A stretch of DNA of 49,259 nucleotides from Pseudanabaena sp. M085S1SP2A07QC. Lineage in GTDB: Bacteria; Cyanobacteriota; Cyanobacteriia; Pseudanabaenales; Pseudanabaenaceae. Shown in pieces: positions 15,468 to 24,211 of the stretch. Location: contig JADBWK010000103.1 in assembly GCA_020404895.1 (NCBI GenBank), forward strand, positions 1-49,259, in the 5' to 3' direction. Under the pieces are notes generated by a model. It was not told the origin of the DNA. It saw only the letters and a program-made list of their open reading frames with translations, and ran no database searches. A program made the position numbers and the translations under genes. Each line of letters starts with the position of its first letter. Within the stretch, counting starts at the first letter, position 1.

Positions 15468-18131
15468 ATGACCAATGCCAACCTGCCCCGCCGTGAAAGT
15501 TTAGTCAATCGCTTGATTTTTGGGCTGACCACAAGTATCTCATTACTAGCCACAGCAACATTAATCTTGTTGCTGCATATCCAACAAGGCACACCCGAAT
15601 TAGAAGCATTTACAACATGGCTAGCGATCGTGATTTTCTCTGCGGGGTTAGGTTCGGGGCTGTTTGTCGCCATTTCCATTATTCGCAGTATTCAACCACC
15701 GCTATCAGAGCTAGCAGAAACTGCTGAAGAACTATCTACAGGTAACTTAGCCGCGCGATCGCAGTTAAATCGATCCGATGAAATTGGGGAATTTGCCAAG
15801 GTCTTTAACCGTATGGCGGCGCATCTAGAAACCAAAACCGCCACCTTAGAAGCCCGTGACATTCAATTTGCGTTGCAATCCCTCGATCGCGTTTTAGTCA
15901 ACACCACTGATCAATACAAATTAATCAAGGCAAGTTTAGAAGAAATTTGTAAACTTTCAGGCGCACAACTCGGTAGCATTTACCTTTGGGAAATTCCGAC
16001 CTCACGTCCTGAAGGATGTCTCATATTAGCTGCCGAATGGGGCTATAAAACTAGCCAAGCATTAACAGAAATCACTCTTGGTGAAGGGATTATTGGTCAA
16101 GCAGGACAACTACAAGAAGCGATTATTTGGGAAGGCGATCGCCTCAAAGGTCAGACTCTGGTTTATCGTACACCTGTAGGTGATTTATTGCCTCAGAGTC
16201 TTTCGGCATATCCTCTGATGCTAAGGAGCAGTCTTGTAGGCGTGCTATTTTTGGCAAGTCTCACACCGATGTCCGATCGAGGGCGCAACATTCTCCAATC
16301 CATTGGTCGTCGTCTTGCCACCGCAATTAGCAATGCTCAGAGTATTGAAACGATCGCCCGTCAGCGAGAGGAACTAACTACTGTATTCGAGCAGCTTGCT
16401 GATGGCGTATTACTTAGCGATCCCGCAGGACGCATTCTCAAAATCAACTCCGCAGGACGCAAAATTCTCAGCTTTAATGCTGTAAATGTAGGTGTCGCCG
16501 CTTCACCTGTAATTGCGAAATCAATGGAAGAGATTGTCAAACAATTTGACATCAGACATCAGGATGGCGAACCTGTAGACTTAGCAAATCTGGTGGTTTT
16601 TCGCGCCATGTCCACTGGGGAAGTCGTAGAAGATCAAGTAGTTTTACGTCCGCCTGAAGGGAATGAAATCATTCTCAGTACTAAGGCTGCACCACTAGTT
16701 GGCACTGAATCAGAGCTAATTGGTAGTGTGATGATTTTGCGCGATGTTACGGAGCAGCGTTATCGCGATAAGGTGCTGCAAGAGACAAATAAAATCATGA
16801 TCGAGCAGCAAAAGCGGATGAGTATTTTGCAACGGCTTACCAACTTAATTAACCAACAGTTGCAAGATCTTGATGTCCTTTTGGAATCAGTGGTGGAAGC
16901 GACTTGTGATGCAATCATGTGGGTCGAGATATGTGTGATTGCTCTCTACAATCCTAAAGAGAATCGACTAACGCTATCAGCGACAAAAGGCTTACCAGAG
17001 GATTTCCCTCTGCAAGAATCCTTTGATTTGGATGCCCAAAATCTGATTGCACAGGTATTTCAAGAAGGAATCCCTGTCGAAATTAAGGCTGGCGAATCAC
17101 ATCTCATTGAAGATTTACCTGTTAAAAGTGCTTTATGTGTGCCCATCGAGTCTAGTCGCTCTGGACGTTTGGGCGTATTAGCGATCGGACATGCCCAGTT
17201 AGAGAGAGCTAGCTCTCGCGAAGATTTGAATCTATTAGCTTCTTTTGGAGTGCAAGCTGCGATCGCGATCGGTAATGCTCAGCTAATCAACCAAATTGAA
17301 GCTCAAAATGCTCAATTATTGGAGGCAACTCAACTTAAGAGTCAGTTCTTGGCAAATATGAGTCATGAACTACGCACACCGATGAATGCGATTATTGGAT
17401 TTTCTCAAGTACTATTACGCCAACGCCGCGATGCCCTCTCATCTAGCCAAGTTGATATGGTAGAGCGCATCCTTCGTAATGGCAAAAATCTACTGGATTT
17501 GATTAACGATATTCTCGACCTATCAAAAATTGAAGCAGGAAAGATGGAAGCTCATCCAGAAATCTTTAATCTTGATGAATTAATTCATCATACCTGCGAA
17601 AGTCTGCAACCCCTAGCGAGTGTCAAATCTCTCAATTTTGTATTTGAAAATCATATTGGCACTTGTGCAATTTATCATGACTCGATTCGGATTAAGCAGG
17701 TGATTACCAACTTAGTTTCTAATGCGATTAAATTCACTGACAGTGGTGAAGTCAGTGTGGAGCTAACATATGCGGAAATATCAAATACAGGGCTAGACAT
17801 GCCTGCTTCTGAGATAACTACAGATCTCAATGATCCATCTAGCGAAGAAGTACAAATTTCTCCTTTCGCAACATCAAATATTCTCATCTCTGTACGCGAT
17901 ACAGGCATCGGTATTGAGCCTGAGTTCCAGCGCACAATTTTTGAACAATTCCGTCAAGTCGATCAATCCTCAACACGCAAACATGGTGGAACAGGGCTAG
18001 GTTTAGCAATTACCGAGCAGCTTGTTTTGTTGATGGGCGGCACAATTTCCGTAGAAAGTATAGTCAATCAAGGCTCGACATTTACAGTCGAATTACCTCC
18101 ACGATTAAAAGGAACAGGAATTACACAGTAA
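15468..18131 (+). CDS. Membrane sensor histidine kinase (HAMP-GAF-PAS-GAF-HisKA-HATPase)
   Basis: 887 aa. Two N-terminal membrane segments (about 19-39 and 47-68) enclose a tiny loop, followed by HAMP (about 70-122), a GAF (about 155-300), a PAS with LADGVLLSDPAGRILKINSA (about 310-430) and a second GAF (about 465-600). The H-box is FLANMSHELRTPMNAIIGF (His near 631), then N-box QVITNLVSNAIKFT, G1 VRDTGIGI, F-box EQFRQVDQ and G2 GGTGLGLAI, so all are intact. There is no receiver domain and no adjacent regulator. The signal is unknown; GAF domains lack an obvious bilin-binding Cys motif. It begins 84 bases after the DUF1016 gene. Confidence 0.9.
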   Translation: MTNANLPRRESLVNRLIFGLTTSISLLATATLILLLHIQQGTPELEAFTTWLAIVIFSAGLGSGLFVAISIIRSIQPPLSELAETAEELSTGNLAARSQLNRSDEIGEFAKVFNRMAAHLETKTATLEARDIQFALQSLDRVLVNTTDQYKLIKASLEEICKLSGAQLGSIYLWEIPTSRPEGCLILAAEWGYKTSQALTEITLGEGIIGQAGQLQEAIIWEGDRLKGQTLVYRTPVGDLLPQSLSAYPLMLRSSLVGVLFLASLTPMSDRGRNILQSIGRRLATAISNAQSIETIARQREELTTVFEQLADGVLLSDPAGRILKINSAGRKILSFNAVNVGVAASPVIAKSMEEIVKQFDIRHQDGEPVDLANLVVFRAMSTGEVVEDQVVLRPPEGNEIILSTKAAPLVGTESELIGSVMILRDVTEQRYRDKVLQETNKIMIEQQKRMSILQRLTNLINQQLQDLDVLLESVVEATCDAIMWVEICVIALYNPKENRLTLSATKGLPEDFPLQESFDLDAQNLIAQVFQEGIPVEIKAGESHLIEDLPVKSALCVPIESSRSGRLGVLAIGHAQLERASSREDLNLLASFGVQAAIAIGNAQLINQIEAQNAQLLEATQLKSQFLANMSHELRTPMNAIIGFSQVLLRQRRDALSSSQVDMVERILRNGKNLLDLINDILDLSKIEAGKMEAHPEIFNLDELIHHTCESLQPLASVKSLNFVFENHIGTCAIYHDSIRIKQVITNLVSNAIKFTDSGEVSVELTYAEISNTGLDMPASEITTDLNDPSSEEVQISPFATSNILISVRDTGIGIEPEFQRTIFEQFRQVDQSSTRKHGGTGLGLAITEQLVLLMGGTISVESIVNQGSTFTVELPPRLKGTGITQ

Positions 18132-18164
18132 AAACCAAGGCAATTCATTATTGATTCATAAACG

Positions 18165-18207
18165 GTTCATAGTTCACTCATTATCAGTTCATAGTTCATT
18201 CATTATC
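18165..18207. repeat. 21-bp tandem repeat, two copies
   Basis: GTTCATAGTTCAYTCATTATC occurs at 18165-18185 and 18187-18207 with one base between and one C/T difference. It is a local tandem duplication in the gap after the sensor kinase. Confidence 0.6.
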
Positions 18208-18294
18208 TATAATGCAGCTACAGAAAGGTTTACGCGGCTTTTTATTCTCTCTCAAATACATAAAAATTCTCTCTATATGATTTACAATAGAATC

Positions 18295-18390
18295 TTAGGA
18301 CTTATGCAAAATCATTTCATAGTAGGGGCAATTCATGAATTGCCCCTACTATGAAATGCAGGTTTCAGAGTATTGTTGCGTAAGTCCTAA
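18295..18390. mobile_element. MITE with TTAGGACTTAYGCAA ends and perfect inner palindrome
   Basis: TTAGGACTTATGCAA (18295) and TTGCGTAAGTCCTAA (ending 18390) are terminal inverted repeats. GAATC stands directly repeated on both sides (18290-18294 and 18391-18395), which looks like a target duplication. Inside, 18313-18358 is a 46-base perfect palindrome with no loop, centre AATTCATGAATT. It lies 30 bases upstream of the UPF0016 gene and may affect its expression. The autonomous parent is not in the window. Confidence 0.65.
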
Positions 18391-18419
18391 GAATCTAAAT
18401 AATAAAGAGAATTAAGAGA

Positions 18420-19058
18420 TTGCTGCAAGCTTTTACAGCCAGTTTATTGCTAATTACGATTTCGGAATTAGGGGATAAAACTTTTTTTATCGCTGTGATT
18501 TTATCAATGCGCTACAACCATCGCATCGTGTTTTCGTCAGTGCTAGCAGCATTAGCTTTGATGACATTATTATCAGTTCTGCTAGGACAAGCTGTCTCAC
18601 TATTACCTAAGGTATACACTCACTATGGCGCGATCGCCTTATTTTTGATTTTTGGCGTAAAGCTAATTGTCGATGCGCTGCGAATGTCACCTACTTCAAC
18701 CGAGGAAGTCGTAAAGGAAGCCGAGGAAACCGTTGCAGGTCAAAATCCACAAACTTCAGTTCCCATTTTTGGCAAAATTTTAGCGCGTTATCCACAAATT
18801 GGGGTTTGGATACAGGCTTTTGTGATGACTTTCTTGGCAGAATGGGGCGATCGCACGCAAATCAGCACGATCGCATTAGCGGCAGCAAATGATCCGATTT
18901 TTGTGACCCTTGGGGCAATTTTGGGACATGGAATCTGCACAGTGATCGCCGTGATTGGTGGTCGTTTAGTTGCGGGGCGAATCTCTGAACGGGTAATTAC
19001 AGGAATCGGCGGCGTTCTGTTTCTAGTTTTTGGGGTAACTGCTTTCTTTCAAGCTTAA
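18420..19058 (+). CDS. UPF0016/TMEM165-GDT1 family manganese exporter (Mnx-like)
   Basis: 212 aa, six to seven membrane segments in two homologous halves. The two E-x-G-D-[KR]-[TS] signatures are SELGDKTFFIA (residues about 15-25) and AEWGDRTQISTIALA (about 140-154). In cyanobacteria this family (Mnx) moves Mn2+ from cytoplasm to thylakoid lumen or periplasm, and in plants it also handles Ca2+. The first codon is TTG (18420), chosen because the family starts M-L-x-A-F-T-A. A MITE directly upstream leaves only a short promoter space. TerC, another metal exporter, lies 700 bases downstream on the other strand. Confidence 0.88.
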   Translation: MLQAFTASLLLITISELGDKTFFIAVILSMRYNHRIVFSSVLAALALMTLLSVLLGQAVSLLPKVYTHYGAIALFLIFGVKLIVDALRMSPTSTEEVVKEAEETVAGQNPQTSVPIFGKILARYPQIGVWIQAFVMTFLAEWGDRTQISTIALAAANDPIFVTLGAILGHGICTVIAVIGGRLVAGRISERVITGIGGVLFLVFGVTAFFQA

Positions 19059-19071
19059 AAAAATCAACACT

Positions 19072-19187
19072 ATAGCAACGTAAGAGATAGATAGGACAAT
19101 TCAAAAACCAAATAAATGAAGGCGGAGCTTTGCTCCGCCTTCATTTATTTGGTTTTTATGTCCTAAGCAAAACTTTCATTGCTATAC
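19072..19187. mobile_element. Complete TATAGCAA/TTGCTATA MITE, copy A
   Basis: 116 bp. Ends are TATAGCAA...TTGCTATA, with conserved subterminal parts GTAAGAGATAGATAGGACAA on the left and ATGTCCTAAGCAAAACTTTC on the right. The interior is a palindrome with 26-base arms and a TTT loop around GGCGGAGCTTTGCTCCGCC. The ends fit a TA-duplicating element of the IS630/Tc1-mariner sort. It lies 13 bases after the UPF0016 stop and may serve as its terminator. Its frame equals the copy at 48041-48148 but the inner palindrome differs. Confidence 0.75.
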
Positions 19188-19208
19188 AGCAATTTTCAGT
19201 TGAGTATG

Positions 19209-19254
19209 ACCCAAAAAGTAGGGGCAATTCATGAATTGCCCCTACTTTTTGGGT
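19209..19254. repeat. 46-bp perfect palindrome with AATTCATGAATT core
   Basis: The arms begin ACCCAAAAAGTAGGGGCAAT and are perfectly inverted without a loop. The central AGTAGGGGCAATTCA and its complement are the same as in the MITE at 18295-18390, while the outer bases differ yet remain symmetrical. It lies between the UPF0016 and gcvH 3' ends, which converge here, so a two-way terminator role is plausible. Confidence 0.75.
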
Positions 19255-19303
19255 GTTTTCTGTACAGCAGTCATGGGAAAATCTCTATAAAATGCCGATT
19301 TTT

Positions 19304-19690
19304 CTAGCTTCCTTCTACCTTACTGCGATATTCACTCGCAGACATAGTCCCATCTAGTTCGCCTACATCTTCGATATTTACTTTGAGCAACCATGATGCA
19401 CCGTAAGGATCCTTACCAATGATTTCAGGCTCATCGACAAGAGCCATATTCGATTCCATCACCGTACCAGTCACGGGTGAATAGATATCTTCTACAGCTT
19501 TGACCGACTCAATTGTGCCGAAGGTTTGACCTTTTTCTACCCTTGTCCCCACTTCAGGAAGATCGAGAAACACAATATCGCCGAGTTGATCGATCGCAAA
19601 AGCCGTAATTCCAACTGTGGCGGTGTCATCTTCCAGTCGAATATATTCGTGGGAGTTAGTGTATTTCAAGTCATCAGGATATTCAAACAT
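19304..19690 (-). CDS. gcvH: Glycine cleavage system H protein
   Basis: 128 aa, standard length. It carries the lipoyl arm that shuttles the aminomethyl group between P, T and L proteins of the photorespiratory glycine cleavage complex. The lipoyl lysine is Lys64 in [18 protein letters not shown], with THEYIRLE-like [10 protein letters not shown] near the N-terminus and YGASWLLKV at the end. No glycine riboswitch is seen in the 74-base leader, and gcvP/gcvT are elsewhere. A hairpin separates it from terC upstream. Confidence 0.96.
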   Translation of the reverse strand: MFEYPDDLKYTNSHEYIRLEDDTATVGITAFAIDQLGDIVFLDLPEVGTRVEKGQTFGTIESVKAVEDIYSPVTGTVMESNMALVDEPEIIGKDPYGASWLLKVNIEDVGELDGTMSASEYRSKVEGS

Positions 19691-19733
19691 CTGGCTATTT
19701 TCCCTTTTTCTATCTTGATTATTGTAGACAAAA

Positions 19734-19758
19734 GAGAGGAGCGCTAAGCGCTCCTCTC
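19734..19758 (-). terminator. Hairpin between terC and gcvH
   Basis: GAGAGGAGCGCT-A-AGCGCTCCTCTC, a 25-base palindrome with a one-base centre, placed 6 bases after the terC stop and 43 bases before the gcvH start. It is likely the terC terminator, although no long U-tract follows. Confidence 0.55.
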
Positions 19759-19764
19759 AATAAA

Positions 19765-20484
19765 TTATTTGGTTTGCTCTGCGATCACCTCAATTTCATC
19801 GACTGGCTCACGCTTAGAAAATCCCCAGATAAAAACTAGTCCGATGCAAGTCAGCATCAACCATTCGGGAGGAACTAAGCTATCAGAAAATACTTTAATA
19901 AATAGACGCAGTCCCACAAGTAACACGATCAGATAGCCTGCCGATTCAAGGTGCGTAAATTCTGCCAACCATTTGATAAACAGTCCTGCGAGAAAACGTA
20001 AGGTGATAATTCCCGCGACACCCCCAATCAGAACTAGCCAAGTCTCTTGAGCGACGGCAACTGCTGCCGTGACGCTATCTAGTGAAAAAGCCAAATCCGT
20101 CAGTGAAACTAGTGCGACAACTTGCCATAATTTATCGGCCATCCGCACTGGGTGCTGTGTATCATGTCCCGCTTGAGACTTTTCAAAGAAAAATTTCCCC
20201 GACAGCCAGAGCAGATATACTGAGCCAGCTAGTTCAAATTGCCAATATTTAATTACCCATGTTGCCGTAAAGATCAACACCACCCGTAATACAAATGCGC
20301 CAATTAAGCCGTAACGTAGCGCCCATTCTTCTTGCTTAGGATCTGGCAAACTACGCACGATCGCAGCAAGAGCGATCGCATTATCCGCAGACAGAATTGC
20401 CTCTAGCAGAATTAGTACTCCCAAAATTGGAATAACTTCGGGGCGAAATGACAAACCATTTGTCTCTATAAACTGCTCGAACAT
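19765..20484 (-). CDS. TerC-family integral membrane protein
   Basis: 239 aa, about seven hydrophobic segments. The TerC signatures are LLEAILSADNAIALAAIVRSLP and LTDLAFSLDSVTAAVAVAQE, each with the conserved Asp in the membrane. TerC proteins have been linked to Mn2+ export and metalation of secreted enzymes in Bacillus, and to thylakoid protein insertion in plants and cyanobacteria. A UPF0016 Mn exporter lies nearby. The charged C-terminus (KREPVDEIEVIAEQTK) is cytoplasmic. The gene appears to be monocistronic. Confidence 0.9.
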   Translation of the reverse strand: MFEQFIETNGLSFRPEVIPILGVLILLEAILSADNAIALAAIVRSLPDPKQEEWALRYGLIGAFVLRVVLIFTATWVIKYWQFELAGSVYLLWLSGKFFFEKSQAGHDTQHPVRMADKLWQVVALVSLTDLAFSLDSVTAAVAVAQETWLVLIGGVAGIITLRFLAGLFIKWLAEFTHLESAGYLIVLLVGLRLFIKVFSDSLVPPEWLMLTCIGLVFIWGFSKREPVDEIEVIAEQTK

Positions 20485-20642
20485 TCAATACTATCCATAA
20501 CAAAACATTAACAAATACTACAAGTATACAAAATCATCAGACCATCAACTATAACTGTCGTCACATAAAATCCAAAAGAGATCTGCGGTGCGAATCGTCG
20601 CAACACTCGTTTAGATTTTATTTCTTAACATGACTGGCGACA

Positions 20643-20691
20643 ACAACTAAAAGTAATGCAGACGCTTTGCATCTTCATTACTTTTAGTTGT
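20643..20691. repeat. Palindrome in the terC/pentapeptide gap
   Basis: 16-base arms ACAACTAAAAGTAATG are inverted at 20676-20691 around a 17-base partly paired centre (cagacgctttgcatctt). It lies in the 286-base divergent region between terC and the pentapeptide gene. A second, imperfect hairpin (AAAATC...GATTTT) lies at about 20567-20616. No gene is seen. Confidence 0.6.
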
Positions 20692-20770
20692 TTGTTACAT
20701 TTTGCGGTGTTGCATAGAGGGCGCGTATGATAATTATTAAAGAGGAATTGCTAAATTTAGGTACTTTTTT

Positions 20771-21433
20771 ATGAAGTCAACAGCCTTTACTCACTCCGTG
20801 ACAGCGATCGCTAGTACCTTTGTGGCTAGCTTCATGACAATGGGCATAGCATCAAGCGTCCAAGCGCAAAATGCTGGACATCTTCAAGAACTCTTGGCAC
20901 ATCGTACTTGTCAGCGATGTGAGCTAAGTGGCATTGCGGCAAATGGGGTCAATTTACGTGAATCATTCCTTGATGTTGCTGATCTACGCAAAAGTTCTCT
21001 CTCTGGGGCAACTTTGGCTTTTAGTACCATGTATTATGCTGATTTTCGTGGTGCAGATCTCAGCAACTCAGATCTACGAAATACTTTCTTGATTTATAGC
21101 GATTTGATTAAAGTAAATTTGACTGGGGCAAATGCTCGTAATAGTCGCTGGAAGTATGCTGATTTAACCGAAGCGAATTTGCAAAACTCTAACTTGATTG
21201 ATATCGAGTTGGTTTATGCCAAGCTCAACGGCGCTAATCTCACTAATGCCTCTTTGCGAAACGCAAGCTTATATGGTGCAGATTTGACTGGCGCAAATCT
21301 CAAGGGTGCGGATTTGTATCGTGCTGACCTCACCAATGCCAATGTAACCAATGTAGACTTAAGTCAAGCTAATCTTTGCCGTGCAACTATGCCCGACGGC
21401 AAAGTTTCGATGCAAGGCTGTATGCAGTTTTAA
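20771..21433 (+). CDS. Exported pentapeptide-repeat protein
   Basis: 220 aa. The N-terminal signal peptide (about residues 1-33) ends ASSVQAQ. Then come about 25 tandem A-[DN]-L-x-x units (for example LTGANLKGADLYRADLTNANV) that should build a right-handed beta-helix from about residue 55 to 205. A Cys pair occurs early (HRTCQRCELSG) and Cys again near the end (LCRATMP, MQGCMQF), perhaps disulphide caps in the periplasm or lumen. The role is unknown; lumenal pentapeptide proteins are common in cyanobacteria. Confidence 0.88.
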   Translation: MKSTAFTHSVTAIASTFVASFMTMGIASSVQAQNAGHLQELLAHRTCQRCELSGIAANGVNLRESFLDVADLRKSSLSGATLAFSTMYYADFRGADLSNSDLRNTFLIYSDLIKVNLTGANARNSRWKYADLTEANLQNSNLIDIELVYAKLNGANLTNASLRNASLYGADLTGANLKGADLYRADLTNANVTNVDLSQANLCRATMPDGKVSMQGCMQF

Positions 21434-21493
21434 GGATTGCGCTAGATCCCCCAGCCCCCATTAAAAAGCTACTGTGTACACACAAGTCTAAAT

Positions 21494-21672
21494 ACCCCCT
21501 TTAATTCCCCCTTGCAAAGGGGGAAAACTAGAAATCTTGTTCCCTCCCCTTTGCAAGGGGAGGGCTAGGGAGGGGTAATTAGATTTGAGAACTTCTTTAG
21601 TGGTGTGTATACGGAATTTAAAAAGGGGAGCCTTTAAATCTTCCTCCTTTTTAAGTGGGATTGAGGGGGATC
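21494..21672. repeat. C/G-run intergenic repeat (CCCCCTT-GCAA-AGGGGG type)
   Basis: Two hairpins follow one another: TTCCCCCTTGCAAAGGGGGAA (21505-21525) and CCCTCCCCTTTGCAAGGGGAGGG (21542-21564). More strand-biased runs follow to GAGGGGGATC (21672). Such cassettes are common dispersed repeats of cyanobacterial intergenic DNA. It fills most of the 283-base gap before the MFS gene. An open frame across it is only a by-product. Confidence 0.6.
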
Positions 21673-21716
21673 TCTTGGAGCTTTTGACGTAGAAAGTACT
21701 TCTTAGAGAGTTTTTA

Positions 21717-22979
21717 ATGACGATCGCCACACCATCAAATCAAGCTTCGGATCAAGTGCGTTGGCTCCAAGTATGGGGCTTAGCATCAGTTCAGGGTGCA
21801 ATGACTCTAACTTGGATTGCCTACGCGATCTATTTACCGCAGTTTATCGAACAGGTCTTTGGCTATCCAACCAGTCAAGCACAACAATTTGCAGCGCTAA
21901 TACTGGTAATCGAAAACGTGATCGCGGTAATCGTCGAGCCATTATTTGGTGGTCTGTCCGATCGCTGGCAGCGTTGGTATAGCACGCGAATGCCCTTTAT
22001 TATTGCCGCTGCGATCGCCTCAACAGCTTTATTTATTGGATTACCCTGTGTTGTTATTTTTGGTGGTGCGAACGAAATTACACGACTAATTTTGCTTAGC
22101 CTAGCCATTCTCTGGGCGATCGTCATGGCAACATTTCGGAGTCCCGTCATGTGCTTGCTCGGAATCTTTGCAGGAGCGACAAAACTACCGCAGGCTGGTA
22201 GTGTGTTAACACTAGTCGGTAGTTTTGTTGCTTCGATCAGACCTTTGGGGACGAAATTTATTTTGAGTCTGGGCGCACCTGCGACTTTTACGATCGCTTC
22301 GATTGTCTTGCTTGCAAGTGTGGCAGGTTTGCGGAGTGCCATGACGCATATTCCCAAAAATCTCAATCCAGAATTAGAAAAACAAGAATCTTTACCAATT
22401 CGCGATTGTTTGAGCAACTTAGCGATTGTCCTATTTGTTGGTGCGGCGATCGGTCTGGGAATGCGCCTGCTGATGGGGGATGTATTACCTCGAACGATCA
22501 AATCGGATATTACAGGATTTACAGGTTTATCTTTTGAGCTATTAATGGGAACTGCTTTAATTTCTCAAGGCTTTATAGCTTTATTTACAGGTAGAATCTC
22601 GAAGTTAATTGATAACAAACACCTAATGATTATTAGCTTGGGCTGTGTTGCCGCAGGTTTAGGCTTGTTATCTGCTGGCTACGGTGCGATCGCATCCATC
22701 ATCATCATTCTATTTATGCTCACCTGTCTTAGCACGGTAAACAATGGCATGATTGCCTTCGCGCTAACAATGGTTCCTAAATCCCTAAGTGGATTGACTG
22801 TAGGAATGTTCTTTGGTGGTCTATCGGGAGCGATCGCGGTTTTTGGTTATCTGGTTCCTAAACCTGCGGAGATGATCTCAACGCCAAATGTAATTTTGTT
22901 AACGGCGATCGCCTTTCTTGCCGCAGGTGTAGGCATAGCTTTAGGAGAGCGCATTACTGGCAAACTCATTGCTGAGTAA
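21717..22979 (+). CDS. Major facilitator superfamily transporter
   Basis: 420 aa, about 12 hydrophobic segments. The loop between segments 2 and 3 reads EPLFGGLSDRWQRWYSTRMPFI, the MFS motif A (G-x-x-[SA]-D-R), and a weaker repeat GRISKLIDNKHLM occurs in the second half. SLC45/sugar-H+ symporter-like proteins share the VEPLFGGLSDR form, but the substrate cannot be read. The last 39 bases overlap the FAD oxidoreductase gene on the other strand, stop to stop. Confidence 0.85.
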   Translation: MTIATPSNQASDQVRWLQVWGLASVQGAMTLTWIAYAIYLPQFIEQVFGYPTSQAQQFAALILVIENVIAVIVEPLFGGLSDRWQRWYSTRMPFIIAAAIASTALFIGLPCVVIFGGANEITRLILLSLAILWAIVMATFRSPVMCLLGIFAGATKLPQAGSVLTLVGSFVASIRPLGTKFILSLGAPATFTIASIVLLASVAGLRSAMTHIPKNLNPELEKQESLPIRDCLSNLAIVLFVGAAIGLGMRLLMGDVLPRTIKSDITGFTGLSFELLMGTALISQGFIALFTGRISKLIDNKHLMIISLGCVAAGLGLLSAGYGAIASIIIILFMLTCLSTVNNGMIAFALTMVPKSLSGLTVGMFFGGLSGAIAVFGYLVPKPAEMISTPNVILLTAIAFLAAGVGIALGERITGKLIAE

Positions 22980-24101
22980 CTGCTGTGGCTTACCACGGGT
23001 TGCACCGATAATCCAATTCCCTAAAGCGGGAATCATTTGACATAGGCTCACGCCCATATTTGCAAGGGGAGGCTGGACAAAGCAATTATGCATGATTCTG
23101 CCTAGCTGCAAGCGCGTTTGAAATTCCTTACGCCATGCGATCGCATATTGCTTTTTAAAGGCAATATCACTGATTTGGTGTTCCAGAAACTGGCTCACAA
23201 AAGGAACAGCGATTTCGGCTGACCGCAATGCCATCGCCATGCCATCGCCACAAAGCGGCGTAATCATCCCTGCCGTATCGCCAATCATGCAAATATCATT
23301 ATGAAAGTTCTCTTTCAGCTCAAAGCTAATCTGGCTTAATCCTTGCAATGAAGTTGAAACTCTTTGCATATGGCGAAAGCGATCGGCTAATACAGGATTT
23401 TTGGCTAAGGATTCAGGAATATCTAATTCTGGATGCGTTGGCTCTTTCATAACCCGTTCATGGGCAATCCAACAAACATTTATTTCCCCTGTTTCGATCT
23501 GCGATAAGCCGCAATAGCCGTTGGGGAAAGCATGTAATTCAATCACATCGGCAATATCTACACCTGTGAAATGTCCTTTGTAAGCAATCCAAGGCGATCG
23601 CTTTTGCGCAAATGACCGATTAAGCTGGCGATCGAGCGATGAACGTTTACCAAATGCACCCAATACGATCCGTCCAGAGAATTCTCCTTTAGTCGTATTC
23701 ACCGTAAATCCTTCTGAGAGATTGCCTGTAACGCCTGTAACCTTGATGTTATCGATACAAGTTACATTCACCGCTTGCGATCGTTGAAATAGCATCAAGT
23801 CTAGTTGATAGCGGCTTAGTCCTAATGCTGTGCTAGGGAGCTTACTCCGAAATGATGCCCCGTTAGCAGTGGTTAAATAAGCGCGATGAATTGGCTGAGC
23901 ACCAATTTTATGAACCTGCTCTAGTATGCCTAGATGCTCAAATGCGGCGGTTACTTCAACGGATAGAAACTCGCCACAGAGTTTGTGCATTGGGTAATGA
24001 CTTTGCTCCAGCAAAAGGACGCGGTAGCCAAGTTTTGCTAGTTGAATGGCAGCGCTACAGCCAGATAGTCCTGCCCCGATCGCGATCGCATCGTAATTCA
24101 T
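22941..24101 (-). CDS. FAD-dependent oxidoreductase, geranylgeranyl-reductase/PHBH-like
   Basis: 386 aa. The N-terminal dinucleotide fold is IAIGAGLSGCSAAIQLAKLG, then HKLCGEFLSVEV. The mid-protein motif NVCWIAHERV occurs, and the second FAD motif ICMIGDTAGMITPLCGDGMAMALRSAE is typical of the GGR/halogenase branch of group A flavin monooxygenases. The substrate is unknown; lipid or isoprenoid double-bond reduction or aromatic hydroxylation are possible. Its 3' end overlaps the MFS gene by 39 bases. Confidence 0.85.
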   Translation of the reverse strand: MNYDAIAIGAGLSGCSAAIQLAKLGYRVLLLEQSHYPMHKLCGEFLSVEVTAAFEHLGILEQVHKIGAQPIHRAYLTTANGASFRSKLPSTALGLSRYQLDLMLFQRSQAVNVTCIDNIKVTGVTGNLSEGFTVNTTKGEFSGRIVLGAFGKRSSLDRQLNRSFAQKRSPWIAYKGHFTGVDIADVIELHAFPNGYCGLSQIETGEINVCWIAHERVMKEPTHPELDIPESLAKNPVLADRFRHMQRVSTSLQGLSQISFELKENFHNDICMIGDTAGMITPLCGDGMAMALRSAEIAVPFVSQFLEHQISDIAFKKQYAIAWRKEFQTRLQLGRIMHNCFVQPPLANMGVSLCQMIPALGNWIIGATRGKPQQLLSNEFASNALS

Positions 24102-24211
24102 GTTTTACCTTGACGGAGTTTCTCTATATATTGATGTTACGCGAAATATTTTTAAAGCTGGCGATCGCGATAAAGTTAAGCAATGTGCAAACTGCTGTAA
24201 AGGCAAAAGTA

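Noticed and set aside
19691-19764. Glycine riboswitch ahead of gcvH
   Set aside because: The leader is only 74 bases and contains just the terC hairpin. No tandem aptamer motifs are seen.
21488-21730. 80-aa frame on the minus strand
   Set aside because: It runs across the C/G-run intergenic repeat and its translation is repeat-derived (PSIPLKKE, SFPPLQGGIKGG).
23891-24211. Longer methyltransferase starting at 23891
   Set aside because: The first 107 codons overlap the FAD gene on the other strand and resemble no protein. A good ribosome site precedes ATG 24212.
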